Shown here piece by piece: positions 11,880 through 22,222 of a stretch of DNA of 64,000 nt (within the stretch, counting starts at the first letter, position 1; the number at the start of each line of letters is the position of its first letter). This DNA comes from Eucalyptus grandis (lineage: Eukaryota > Streptophyta > Magnoliopsida > Myrtales > Myrtaceae). The stretch is from assembly GCF_016545825.1 (NCBI RefSeq), contig NC_052613.1:40964112-41028111 (forward strand). Reading direction: 5' to 3'. The notes under the pieces were generated by a model that saw only the letters and a program-made list of their open reading frames with translations, ran no database searches and was not told where the DNA came from. The position numbers were made by a program, and so were the translations under genes.

Positions 11880-14800
11880 CCGCATTAGAAGGTCATAAAG
11901 AAAAATTAGACAGTTCCACCGCTTCTCGTTTGCTTAAATGGATTGCATAGAATGGCGAGGCTCAAATCGAGACTTAAGCCTTGGAAGATAAATGGCCTAT
12001 CAACCGGAGGATTAACCCTCGATCCCTGATGACTTTTAGGGCTAAACAAGTTCGGTCCAAGTATTAACTACTCCGAGCTGTGAAAGGACATTGTCTGACA
12101 AATGATGTCGGGTCGAGGACAGTGCATTCACTTTTCTGGAAATAATTTGTTCGACCGGTCGTGTTTGTAACGAAGTAGCCTTGTTCCAAATGGCCAGCAA
12201 GTTGAGTTTAATCGCGGGGAGGACTGAACTCAAGAAGCAAGTTAATCTTCGGCTTTAATTTACTCATCTCTCTGTTTTCAGCTCTAACATGATCAACACA
12301 GAATCGATGCGAGCATCTAGATCGCCCAAGAAAGCTTTGTAACTGGGAGGCCTTCCCTTAAATTTTAAACGAGCAGAGGTGCTGTTTTGCATCAATTGAA
12401 TATCATCTTTTGCTTAAAAGAAAATCTCAGACAGAATCTGCAAGCATCGTGTGGCCAAGCCCTGCACCAAATGATCAAAACGAGAGCAGTCTCCAAACCA
12501 AGACCAAGCCCATGTGGTACGAACATCATTCAAAACGAACGGAGAGGAAATTCAGATGAGAGGGGGGTCTCACGTGTGGCCCATACAAAGATCTATTCCA
12601 ACGGCTATCATTCGCTGCGGACGCAATTCACGTGTTGAAATTTCCCTTATAGGGCAGTGCTCCAAAGGTGCACGCTCAGATATGAAATTTGGCAACAAGG
12701 AGAACTCGCAGGCTTTCAAGCATCCCTTAGAACAAAAAGACACGAGACTTTGCAGCGCTTTGTCAGCTCCTGCGTATGGCTCTCAGGCCAATTTGGATTA
12801 ATCAATCCTAACAACTTGGCAATTGACAAGGGATTCCTAAAAGCTATCGGAAGTTTAAAATATTTTATCTTATTTGGCCCCTACTTAGATTACAGTAGCT
12901 TCTCCATATTCTTTAGGGCATAAAGATTTTCGATTCCGAAAAGACGGATTAATTACGAGCTGCTTAAAATTATACCAGTCCAGTAGAGTATCACGAGAAC
13001 GCTTGCAAGTAGGTACCGGAGGATAGGTTAAAAGTACAGTATGGAAGATTTTAAGACATAGTTACTACAACGACGGTCGTTTCCCAGTCCGCGGAATTGG
13101 TTGTGTGGCATGTGAATGAGGATCCATGCAGGTGAATAGGATGTGTACGGCATGTGTGTTTGGCCGACGCAGTGGTGCCTTCGAGTTTCTGTGAATAGTT
13201 GGTATGAGAATTTGGTAGCGGAGTTGTGACATCACGTGAGTTTTCATCTGTATTATAAATGCTAAAGAAGGATTGAAGAAAGATGGAAGTTTGTGTATGC
13301 AGAAAAAGGATAAGGAGGATTTGATCTTGATAGCTTTGATGCAACAGCTCATATCCGCATCGCATCAAAGGGACCCACACTGCGCAGAGCTCTCCTCTCC
13401 ACGTGAGAAAAGAGAGAGCTTTTTAATTGGAATTGAAAAGTCTCAGAAAATTAAAACGTGAAAACGAAAAGGAAAGGTAAGAGCGTGATGGGAAATTTAC
13501 GCTATTCAATCGGAGCATCGCGTGATCATTCACCCACTTCAGTTATTGCAAGTCGTAGACGCTTATTCTAAGGAAGATAAAAGAGCTCAGTACACTTGGG
13601 TCGTCGTGTGGGTGTAGACGGGTTAATCACATGATGATTCGAAAGCTCCCAGAAGCTTCTCTCCATGCAAGATCTACAGAAAACTTGGGAGTGTGCCAAT
13701 TTGGAGTCTGTAGGGTTTGATATTGCATTCACGTTATGAACATGAACAGAAGTGTCCACAGCGATTAAAGATGCAAGAGTGAAAGCTTGGCTAACATTGA
13801 GATCAAGCACTTCACTGCACTTCACTTCTTCAGTCACCAAAAGTCACTCACAGCAGAAAAAACAATTGATACATTCTCTCAGTGAACTTCACTCATGTGG
13901 GACTCACATGTATTGTTACTTGTGTTGATTTTGCAAGCTCTTGCTAGTGTTTACTTGATCAAAAGCTAAGTGCAAAGTACCCTATTCATGCTAGTTTCAT
14001 ACTGCAATAGTTGGATAATATGAGGCCGTATAGTCACATAAGATTTTGAGAAAATTGAGGTCTTTGCATTCATGAAAGGCCATTCTCAAGAGGAGGTTAA
14101 AGGCCCATTATAAAATAATTTTTTCACATGATATAAAGCTAAAAAAATTTCGATAAACTTGCAAGTTAAAGTTGCAAGTACGTTCATGTAGAATTTTATG
14201 AAACCTCATTAGCTAGTTGTGGAACTAATCTTAAACCTGCAGGGAACTTTAGAGTGTGGTAATTTTTTTTTTTAACCAAAAAGTAGTGAAATCCAAAAGT
14301 TTGACAGATGTTGTGATGCTAACAATGTAGGATTTTTGCACTTGTCTATCAACCAATTGTTAAGTATTTAATTTGGGTTCTGGGCAATTTTTTTGGTATA
14401 GTAGCCTAGTGGGAGACAATCATTTGTATCCTTATCAACTTATGAGGCAGAGTATAAAATAGTAATGATAGTGACTCACAAAGTCTGAGAGATTTTCCTT
14501 ACCAAAAAAAGTCTGAGAGATTTAGACCCAAGTTGTTGGTTACTTCATACACTCCTTTGATTGGCTTTATGTCTCATGGAAATTGCCTGCTTTCATATTC
14601 AAGGAAACCATGTCAAGCTTGACTGCCATTTTATTAGAGAGAGTACTTGAAGGTAAAATAGAGGTGAAGTTGTCGAAACAGAAGCAAGTTCTTTCCCTCT
14701 GCAAAGTTGGCAACATTCAGAGAATACTTGGCTTGATAGCAAAACTGAATTAGGTTGGAAGGAGTGTTAATAATAACAACCAACTTGCTGGCTTCTTGAA

Positions 14801-15542
14801 GAGTTTAATCTCTCCCCATGAGGAAGGATTTTGTGGAGTTGGTCTTTCGGCTTTAATCTTCTTTAAATTTGGCCTTTCACTTACGTGGCTATGTGGTCTC
14901 TCCTGTCCGAGTATTTAGTTATGCAACTGATATCAAAGGGGTCGTTTGCTTTTAGTTTTTCAGTGAGCAAACACAATCAAGAAACTAGCAAGCATTTTTT
15001 GGAATAAACAGTGTGTATGCAAGCAATTCTGGCACATATAGGCTTTGCAGGAGAGAAGTTACCTGAAAGAGAAATAGAGATGAAAGTGGCTTTGAGTGTC
15101 TGCTACGCAGTGGAGTGTGTAATTGGAGTACTGTGTGCACAGATGCTTCATGTTTCTTTATAAAAAAATTTCAGCTTATGGTTTCATTACGCACCTTCAT
15201 TTCAAGTAGAACATGCCCTGTGACAAATGGAAATTCCCATGGCACCACAATCATATAGTTTGGTTGACACCACATTACCACATTTGAGCTGTGGAGGATG
15301 TAAGATCTTCTGTGTGTTGAGGTTGGTACTCGTTACAACTATTAGGCTCAAAGGTTGTCCATAGCGAAAATGCATCCATGCATTATCATCCCTTTTTCAG
15401 GGAACCGTTTCATCTAGTTTCTGGCTTGTGTTAACTTGTGCATCTCTGGTGCTGTTTCATAGGTAGTCAATGCATAAATTTCTTTTTGGTTATTTGTCAT
15501 CTCATTTGACTTACAATTCGCTTGTGGCCCATTGTTCCCTAG
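11880..15542. other. Long stretch without a recognised gene
   Basis: Several open frames of 60-110 codons occur (for example about 12387-12800 plus, 13051-13380 minus, 13568-13840 minus), but none shows a domain, codon pattern or splice context I can recognise. The 3' part (about 14000-15542) ends in the HYPK-like exon, so it may contain that gene's lost or diverged introns. I looked for the upstream HYPK exon (conserved LDS..VQEAMASI region) and did not find it. Confidence 0.5.
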
Positions 15543-15777
15543 GGAGAAAGAATTGGCTGCTGTGAAAGATCAATGCAGCTGAAGTTGATATAATCGCTAA
15601 TGAACTTGAGGTCAGTCAGCTTATGCCATGTGCTTGAATGCATTTATTCTCACTGGCCTGAGCTTTCTAATATTGTATGGTAAATTCTGAAAACAGCTGG
15701 ACCGGAAGGTGGCTGAAAGGACCTTACGTGAGCATAGAGGTGATGTTGTTGCTGCAATTCGTTCCTTGCTTCGATAA
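15543..15777 (+). pseudogene. HYPK: HYPK-like (huntingtin-interacting protein K) C-terminal exons, frameshifted
   Basis: Two exons encode the UBA-like domain of HYPK, the ribosome-associated partner of the NatA N-terminal acetyltransferase. Exon one (15543-15610) gives 'EKELAAVK', then 'INAAEVDIIANELE' after one extra A in 'gtgaaagatc' (about 15562-15570) shifts the frame. A GT...AG intron of 86 bp follows. Exon two (15697-15777) gives 'LDRKVAERTLREHRGD' and 'VVAAIRSLLR' before the stop. The upstream exons with the acidic N-terminus and coiled helix were not found within the preceding 1.5 kb. The identification rests on a distinctive, highly conserved sequence. The missing 5' end and the frameshift argue for a pseudogene fragment; a sequencing error at the A run could explain the frameshift but not the missing exons. 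Confidence 0.85.
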
Positions 15778-16817
15778 AGAATTGGTGGCACGAAAAAATG
15801 GGATTTGTGATTTTTCTGAGGACATACCGACTTGCCCATAAGTCATAACATTGTCCAAGTAGGATCAAAAAGCTGTATGAGTCGTGCTTCTTTTGGGGAT
15901 ACATGACTTGCTTTCTGGGAGATTGTACTCTCGCCGATTTTGGCTGCTAATGTTCAGCCCTGCATTTTTGCCCTTCCATGAAGTTCATGCCGGGAATTTT
16001 GGACAGTACGAAAATCATGTACAATTTCAACGAACAAAAAATCATAAATCCACAAGCCTATGCTCAATAATGTGAGGTCGATTTCCGATACAAAGCTTGG
16101 AAGAGTTGTTGCGTTGATGCCTAGTTGGATGGCGACCCTAAGTCCAAGTTCATTAGACTGAATTTAATTCGAGAAACTAAAGCATCAAACTTTCTGGAAA
16201 ACCGAAGACTTTTGATTGCATGTAAAATTTTGTTGAAGTAGCCCCTGGCACAATCGGCTAACTAACAACTGTATAAAAGGCATGGATATCTTCATTGATG
16301 GACTTCCATGGGGCGAACTTGGGCTAACGGCGATTTAGAAGCAGAATCTGCCTTGACCTTTAGTAGTGCGCAACCCCTGTTACCATTGCAAATCTCTCTG
16401 TTTCACCACTAAGAGCCGTCAAAGTTCATTTGATTTGTACAGCTTTATGATGAGAATCTAATGTTCCCCTATAAATGTATCACAAACAAATGGATTGCAA
16501 TGCCTAATGTGCTCAGCCTCCGATCTCCACAACACTTTGCAACATATCTACAAGATCCTTTGTGACTTTTCCAGTAAATGCACAAAAGCGACATACAATC
16601 GTCCTAGATCCACCTGCAATTGAATTGCTCAAACGAAGGACAAACATTCTATCCTCTCAAAATGGTCCCAAAATCTGGTCGCCAAATTTCATGGTCCAGA
16701 AGCAGCAAAGCGAGTCGAGATTGGTTGGCAACATCAACTTCCTGGTGAATAGCCAGGTTTGCTTGGACTGTTCACCAATGTAATGTATAGACAAATCCTC
16801 TTGATGCACCGGATGGT
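15778..16817. other. Spacer between HYPK and kinase remnants
   Basis: No gene recognised. It includes the 3' flank of the HYPK fragment and, near 16562-16800, the presumed 3' untranslated region of the minus-strand kinase. Confidence 0.45.
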
Positions 16818-17339
16818 TCACGTTTCCCTTGGAGTGCTGTCGCCACCAGCAGAGCGGGAAGCCTGAAATTGAAGTGCGTTCTGTCTCTGCAAATCTTTGA
16901 ATCTTTCCAGTATTTCCTGGAACGTCGGTCGGCACTTTGGATCACTGGTTAGGAGAAAATGCAATTCCCACATCAGTATCAAATTGTAACAAATTGACAA
17001 TTTTTGTCCTCACAAAAAGGGAAAAAAAAAAAGCTCCTGAATGACATCAACTTATGCCAAAAGAAAAAAAGGTCATGAAACTGCCTAAGAGATTCGAGGA
17101 CTTCAAATCACGATGAATGATAGGTAAATTGTAATGATGCAGATAATTCATGCCCCTAGCCTGAAAAGTACCCAATTCAATAATTACATGTTAAAAGCAG
17201 CAAGATAACATACAAGAGATGGTAGAATTCAAATAACTGACAAACTCTGGAGGCCAAAAGTTCACGGGCCAAGCAGTCTCAGGAAGTTAGGAATGCTAAG
17301 GTTCAAGACACCCGTCTCAAATTTTTATCAGCATGGAAG

Positions 17340-17620
17340 TAAACTGTACATTTAAAAAATATCAACAAGAACAAAAAGAGGGCAAAATAAAAAGGAGCAA
17401 AACAAACGCTGACAGGGAAACAGATGAAAAAAAAAAACATTCAGGTGACCAAAATGTAAAACATTGCACCTACAAGAGGATGAATTTGGTTACGCGCTGA
17501 ATGTACATGTAAAATATATCAACAAGGACAAAATGAGGGCAGTATAAAAAGGAGCAAAACAAATGCTCACTGGGAAACAGATGAAAAAAAAAACATTCAG
17601 GTGACCAAAATGTAAAATAC
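17340..17620. repeat. Tandem duplication in a kinase intron
   Basis: The pattern 'atatcaacaa.gaca', 'aaaggagcaaaacaaa', 'tgggaaacagatgaaaa' and 'acattcaggtgaccaaaatg' appears at about 17340-17460 and again at about 17515-17615, both inside the intron between the HRD exon and the preceding exon. Confidence 0.8.
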
Positions 17621-18000
17621 TGCACTTAGATGGATTAAGTTACACGAATAAGAAGCAGATACTTACCACATCCAAAGCCATATGAACACAACGTCTCCAA
17701 TCCAACTTGGCTGTGTTCCTCTGCAGTAAGCGAAACAAACTTCCACTGCATCAACACACGTAACTGTTAGTTCCATAGAGACGGGATATCGACAGAAATT
17801 ACAATCACTGAAAACCAACAGACCAGACATTAGAACAAACTTTAACATGATGCACCATATAATCAAAAAGCCTGCTTTTCAAAAGCATTGAGAAAGTACC
17901 GTGGAAGAAACTCTGTGACTATGCAGAGGCGCTGAGGTGAAGTTACTGCTCCCATGAAAAGCAAAACATTGGGGTGCCGAAGTCTTTTCATAAGAGACGC

Positions 18001-19135
18001 CTGCAAGGACAAAAAGAACTGTCATATTAATGGTACTTTATGAGAAGTGAGAAAAATTGTGGCAACATCAAAAGAGGTTCTCAGAAAATGCATGGTACTA
18101 CACATGCTGAGGGGGAGAGCATGGACATATAACAATTGCAAAGTCCTATGAGAAAGTTCCTCATTTTGAGTAAAACGAGAAGGTATAATCCTTTCATAGA
18201 CCCACATGCTATTGCATCTATCCAACACAACACAATTAATCATAATGCAATGGATCAAGGCATGGAAAATATAAGGAAAAATATCCATAATCCTTTGGCA
18301 AAAAAAAAAAAAAGATCAAAACCTGCTATCACCACATGTACTGGAAATGTTGCGTTGCTGTATTAGTGGAACAACACTTGAATTAAAATTGCCAAGGCCA
18401 TCACTAATAGAGCTGACACCAATAAACTATATCCGTGCTTTGGGGAAAAAATCCCAGTTGCTACAGAATAAGCACCAAAAATTCTATTCATTAAAAGGCT
18501 TCAGAATTTTATAAAATAATAAAATATGGGCTAATCATACAAGTGCAGAGAGATAGAGATAAATGCATGCGGTTCGAACATATTGGTCAATCTTACTTCA
18601 TCTCTTTATCACACTGGTTTTCAGAATGTTCTTCCTAAACCATCTGACTATGTAGTTCTTATCAGGAAAAGGAAAAAGAAAAAAAAGAACGATCAGAAGA
18701 TGTAGGGGCAAGTGACACCATAGATGGAGTCATTTGGCACCTCGATGTTGACTCGTCACATCCTGGGATAATATAGATCACTTTTTGGGTTCATTATCAA
18801 CTAAAAGGCCAACCCATTATCCCTCACTGCCTCAGTCTGACTCTAGATTATCAACTGCAATTACAACCTGTCAAGGAAGCCCTTATCAAAATTAAACCAG
18901 CCAGGTCGCATCCAGCAATCACTAAACACTATCATAACAATGTTTTCATGATTTCAATTAACAAGTCAAGGACAGGCCAACAGGCTTAGAGCAAGACATA
19001 GCCTGCATATCATGTCCTACAAGAGATGCCTTATTCAAATTAAAAAATCTAAGCAACCCTCAGCATGTGCTGGCTGAATAATATTAGAAACAAAGAGAAT
19101 TCGTGAGACATAGTAAAACAAAAAAGAAAAAAAAC
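18001..19135 (-). other. Intron of the kinase remnant
   Basis: Lies between the acceptor before 'SLMKRL' and the donor after 'SFRQE'. AT-rich with no embedded gene recognised; introns 17168-17666 and 17746-17899 are similarly plain. A near-duplicate of about 100 bp (gaggg.a.tataaaaaggagcaaaac pattern) occurs at about 17340-17455 and 17500-17615 in the neighbouring intron. Confidence 0.6.
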
Positions 19136-19215
19136 CTCTTGTCTAAAGGAATTTATCAATTCTTCTGAATATTCTTGCATCGAGAATACCTTCACCACCA
19201 CATCCTGCAATTGGA

Positions 19216-20808
19216 TTAAATGCAGAGAAAGTTAAAATCCAAAAAAAAGAAAAAAATCATCATCAGGAGATCGCATAGGTCTATACCAAACAGTGAGATA
19301 AAGTGAGAAGCCAAATGCATTGCACTAAATCTCCTCTTTCATTTAGCAAAATAAGTAAAACATAGCAGAACGCACCAACTAAAGTTACCCACATCATTTA
19401 GTTATATATGGGAACAACACGATATCACAAAGCCATTTACAACACTAATCTCCTTTCTTTCCACTTCTCCACAACAGGTATTTGTGCCACATTTATCGTG
19501 CCACTTATAGCAAAACACAGAATAATACCTACTGTCCAGACAGATGACACATTTCTCATGTGTTTCATGTCGGCAACACGAGTAAAATTCACTCCACCAC
19601 CATGCATTACATATTATAAAGAGAACTTGAAGTCCGTAACTGAATAGCATAAGAGATAGCCAAACGCTATTAGAGGAGTGAGATAAGTAATACGTATAAC
19701 ATGAAGTGAGGTACACGCATTTTACATCATGACAGCATGCATCACTCTCTTAAACTAAATTTAAGGGGAGTAGAAGAACACACTGATCCGTACCACAGAG
19801 CGTGATAGACAGTTCCACAAGAACCTGAGAGAGGAGGAACGGCAGACTAAATATCAGAATGAACACTAAGAGAGTACAGTATTACCATAAGCATCGTAAA
19901 CACACGGAAACAAATACGACCAAATGATCTCAGAAGCAAGAAAAATCTACACTCATGACGATAATCAATTGAGACTGGATGCATTTGCAGTGCATCTCAG
20001 CAAAGTTATTGGGGAATATACATATAAACATCAATATGGAAGAATGACAGATCTGGCTTTTCAAGGACTATCCATGATTTGCAACAATAGCACTCATTTT
20101 AGAGCCTTTTCGGAGTATGTCCTACGGCATAATGAATAGCCAGACCCAAGATTAAAGAAAAATTACAGGCGAAAAGCATACTACTAATGACTTTTCAGGC
20201 ATCGCTGGACTCCTATAAAATCCCTTCCGTCACCCCGTCAGACAGAGAAAGAGAGAAAAGAGAAAGCGAGAAATTACCTGGACAAGCCGGTGCCGGATCT
20301 GGAGCCGGAGGGGGGGTGGCGCGGTGGTTCGCCGGTCACGCGGTGGTTCGCTGTAGAAGAGAGGGAGGGCAGACAGAGATGCGAGGAGAGACAAAGAGTA
20401 AGGGACGGACGAGTCGGGCCCAGAAGCGGAGGCAGAAGGGCGGCGCGGTTGTTCGCCGGTCGGGAAGAGGGAGGGCAGAGAGAGAGAGGGAGGTCGCACG
20501 CCGGTCGGTTGCTCGCGGTCGTCTCGCCGGTATCCTCCTGGTTCGTCGGTTGCTCGCGGTGGTTCGCCGGTCGGAAAAAGCGAGGGCAGAGAGAGAGAGA
20601 GAGGGAGTTCGTCGGGGAGAGAGAGCGAGGGTAGAGAGAGAGGCGCAAAGAAGAACCCGCGCGACAGAAAACCCTCTCTCCAGAAACTAGAAGCTATAGT
20701 ACAGGAAAATTTTCAAAATGGGCGCCTGAAATTGTGGGTCCCATGAGACACGTGTCGTACTCCCACCGCCTTCTTGTTTGCCACACCGGAGTGTCTCACG
20801 TACCTAAT
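19216..20808 (-). repeat. Right arm of the long inverted repeat (UTR-like exon plus intron)
   Basis: Reverse complement of 1408-2957. Read on the minus strand, the GC- and pyrimidine-rich block (about 20700-20283) ends in a donor-like 'tccag|gtaatttc' at about 20282. The intron-like block then runs to the acceptor just before the kinase exon at 19204. This suggests an untranslated first exon and first intron feeding the kinase remnant, an inference from layout only. The long open frames over 20187-20690 are low-complexity. Confidence 0.85.
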
Positions 20809-21029
20809 AATAATGATTCCAACGCCTCAAGAAAAGACCGCTGGATAGATCTGACAAATGCCTAAATTGAATCTAATGAAACATAATCCAATGTAAATTG
20901 ACATGTTTTTTATTTTGACTCATTTTCATGTAATATAAATCAAGTGACTCATACTCGACCTCACTCATATCTGACTTAACTTATAAATATAAAACACTTT
21001 CATATTTAACTTAATTTTAAAAAAAAAAC

Positions 21030-21765
21030 TCATGGATAAATTTCAAAAAAAGACCTAAAGTATCATTATTTTCTCAAATATGAGCTCGAAGTGGACTTTG
21101 TTTCAAATAAAGACTTGAAGTAGCTTTGGTTGTTTCAAAATAAGGACCCGATCTTGCTGGTTGCCAACTAACTAAATTTTTCAACCGATCGAGGGTATTT
21201 TCGTCATTTGGCATTTTCCTTTTTTTCCTTTTTTTTTATGGTTCTTCTTCTTCCTCTTTGTCGATGGCTGCCAGCCATTGGCGATGCCCACAAAGGGCTG
21301 GGTGAGGGTCGCCTTTGCCGGTGAGGGCCATCCATGCTAGCCACAGGCGAGGGATGGCGTCGCTTGGGCGTGGCAACCCTCACCCAGGGGCCATCTACAT
21401 GGTCGGCTATGGCTAGCTACTAGTAAGCACAGATGTGGGTGGCCCTCGCCCAGCCCTCTGTGGGCTTCGCTAATAGTCGGCCAGCCACTGGCGAAGAGGA
21501 AGAAGAAGATTAAAAAAAAAAAAAGAGGAAAGAAAAAAAGACGGAAAATGACAAAAGACGAAAATACCCTTGATCGCCAAAAAGTTAGGTTCTTATTTGA
21601 AACAAACATAACCACTTTAGATCTTCATTTGAAACAACATCCACTTCAGGCCTTTATTTGAGAAAGTGATGGCACTTTGAGTCCCTATTTAAAATAATGT
21701 TCACTCCGCACCCTTATTTGAGAAAAAGATGACACTTCGAGTATTATTTGGAATTTTCCCAAAAC
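21030..21765. mobile_element. Fold-back (long inverted-repeat) element
   Basis: The left half (about 21045-21390) and right half (about 21400-21760) are imperfect reverse complements over nearly their whole length. Paired features include 'gacctaaagtatcat' with its counterpart near 21700, 'gagggtattttcgtc' (about 21191) with 'gacgaaaatacccttgatc' (about 21557), and the central GC-rich arms around 'gggctgggtgagggtcgcc' and 'ggccctcgcccagccctc'. No transposase is encoded. This is typical of non-autonomous fold-back or MITE-like plant elements. The exact ends and target duplication were not resolved. Confidence 0.85.
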
Positions 21766-22222
21766 TCATACCCAAACAGAAGTGAGAATAAATTATGAAC
21801 TTATTTAATATCCATATTATTTTGAGATAATTAAAAAAAATAGGCTTTTAACCCATTTTAATAGATCTATCATCGGATAAACATGATATCCCGACATTTT
21901 TGGAAATTTGTCCCAATTAACATTGCATATACATGTAAGAAGGATTGGGACATCTCCCAAAAATCATGCAATCGACATTGCATTGGTTGAGAAAAGAGCA
22001 AGAAGAACATAAATTATTCGTTCAATCCTACTTGATTCAAACGGGATGTTGACTGCCTTTGGGGAAGGACATATGTGAAACGCAATAAGCAAAATACACA
22101 GAAGACTAGTGACTAATAGTCACTAATTAAGTTATGGAAAAACACAGAATGGAAAGATTGTGTTGGATTCCAAAAAATTGATAATGTTCAGATACCGTAG
22201 AAAGAAAAAGGCATCTTTTGTG

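Larger units (their letters stand above)
16818..19204 (-). pseudogene. Raf-like MAPKKK remnant with internal deletion of the kinase C-lobe
   Basis: Five minus-strand exon pieces can be read with matching splice sites and phases. 19204-19136 gives 'DVVVKVFSMQEYSEELI', with the beta-3 lysine. 18000-17900 gives '[18 protein letters not shown]' and '[11 protein letters not shown]'. 17745-17667 gives 'GSLFRLLQRNTAKLDWRR'. 17160-about 17087 gives 'ARGMNYLHHYNLPI' then 'IHRDLKSSNLL', with the catalytic HRD. 16944-16818 gives 'DPKCRPTFQEILERF' to the stop after 'STPRET'. These match plant Raf-like MAPKKKs of the CTR1/EDR1 type. The catalytic-loop exon breaks off right after SNLL, and the DFG motif, activation loop, APE and helices F-H are absent. 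The next kinase sequence is the C-terminal subdomain XI. The glycine-rich loop and the N-terminal regulatory region are also absent; upstream of 19204 lies the inverted-repeat arm instead. The remaining codons stay open. It cannot encode an active kinase. Confidence 0.88.

Noticed and set aside
12387..12923. Three overlapping plus-strand frames of 83-95 codons
   Set aside because: Overlapping frames without a domain, splice signals or repeated occurrence; left as unassigned sequence.
16562..16783. Plus-strand 73-codon frame overlapping the kinase 3' flank
   Set aside because: No domain and antisense to the kinase terminal exon and its 3' flank.
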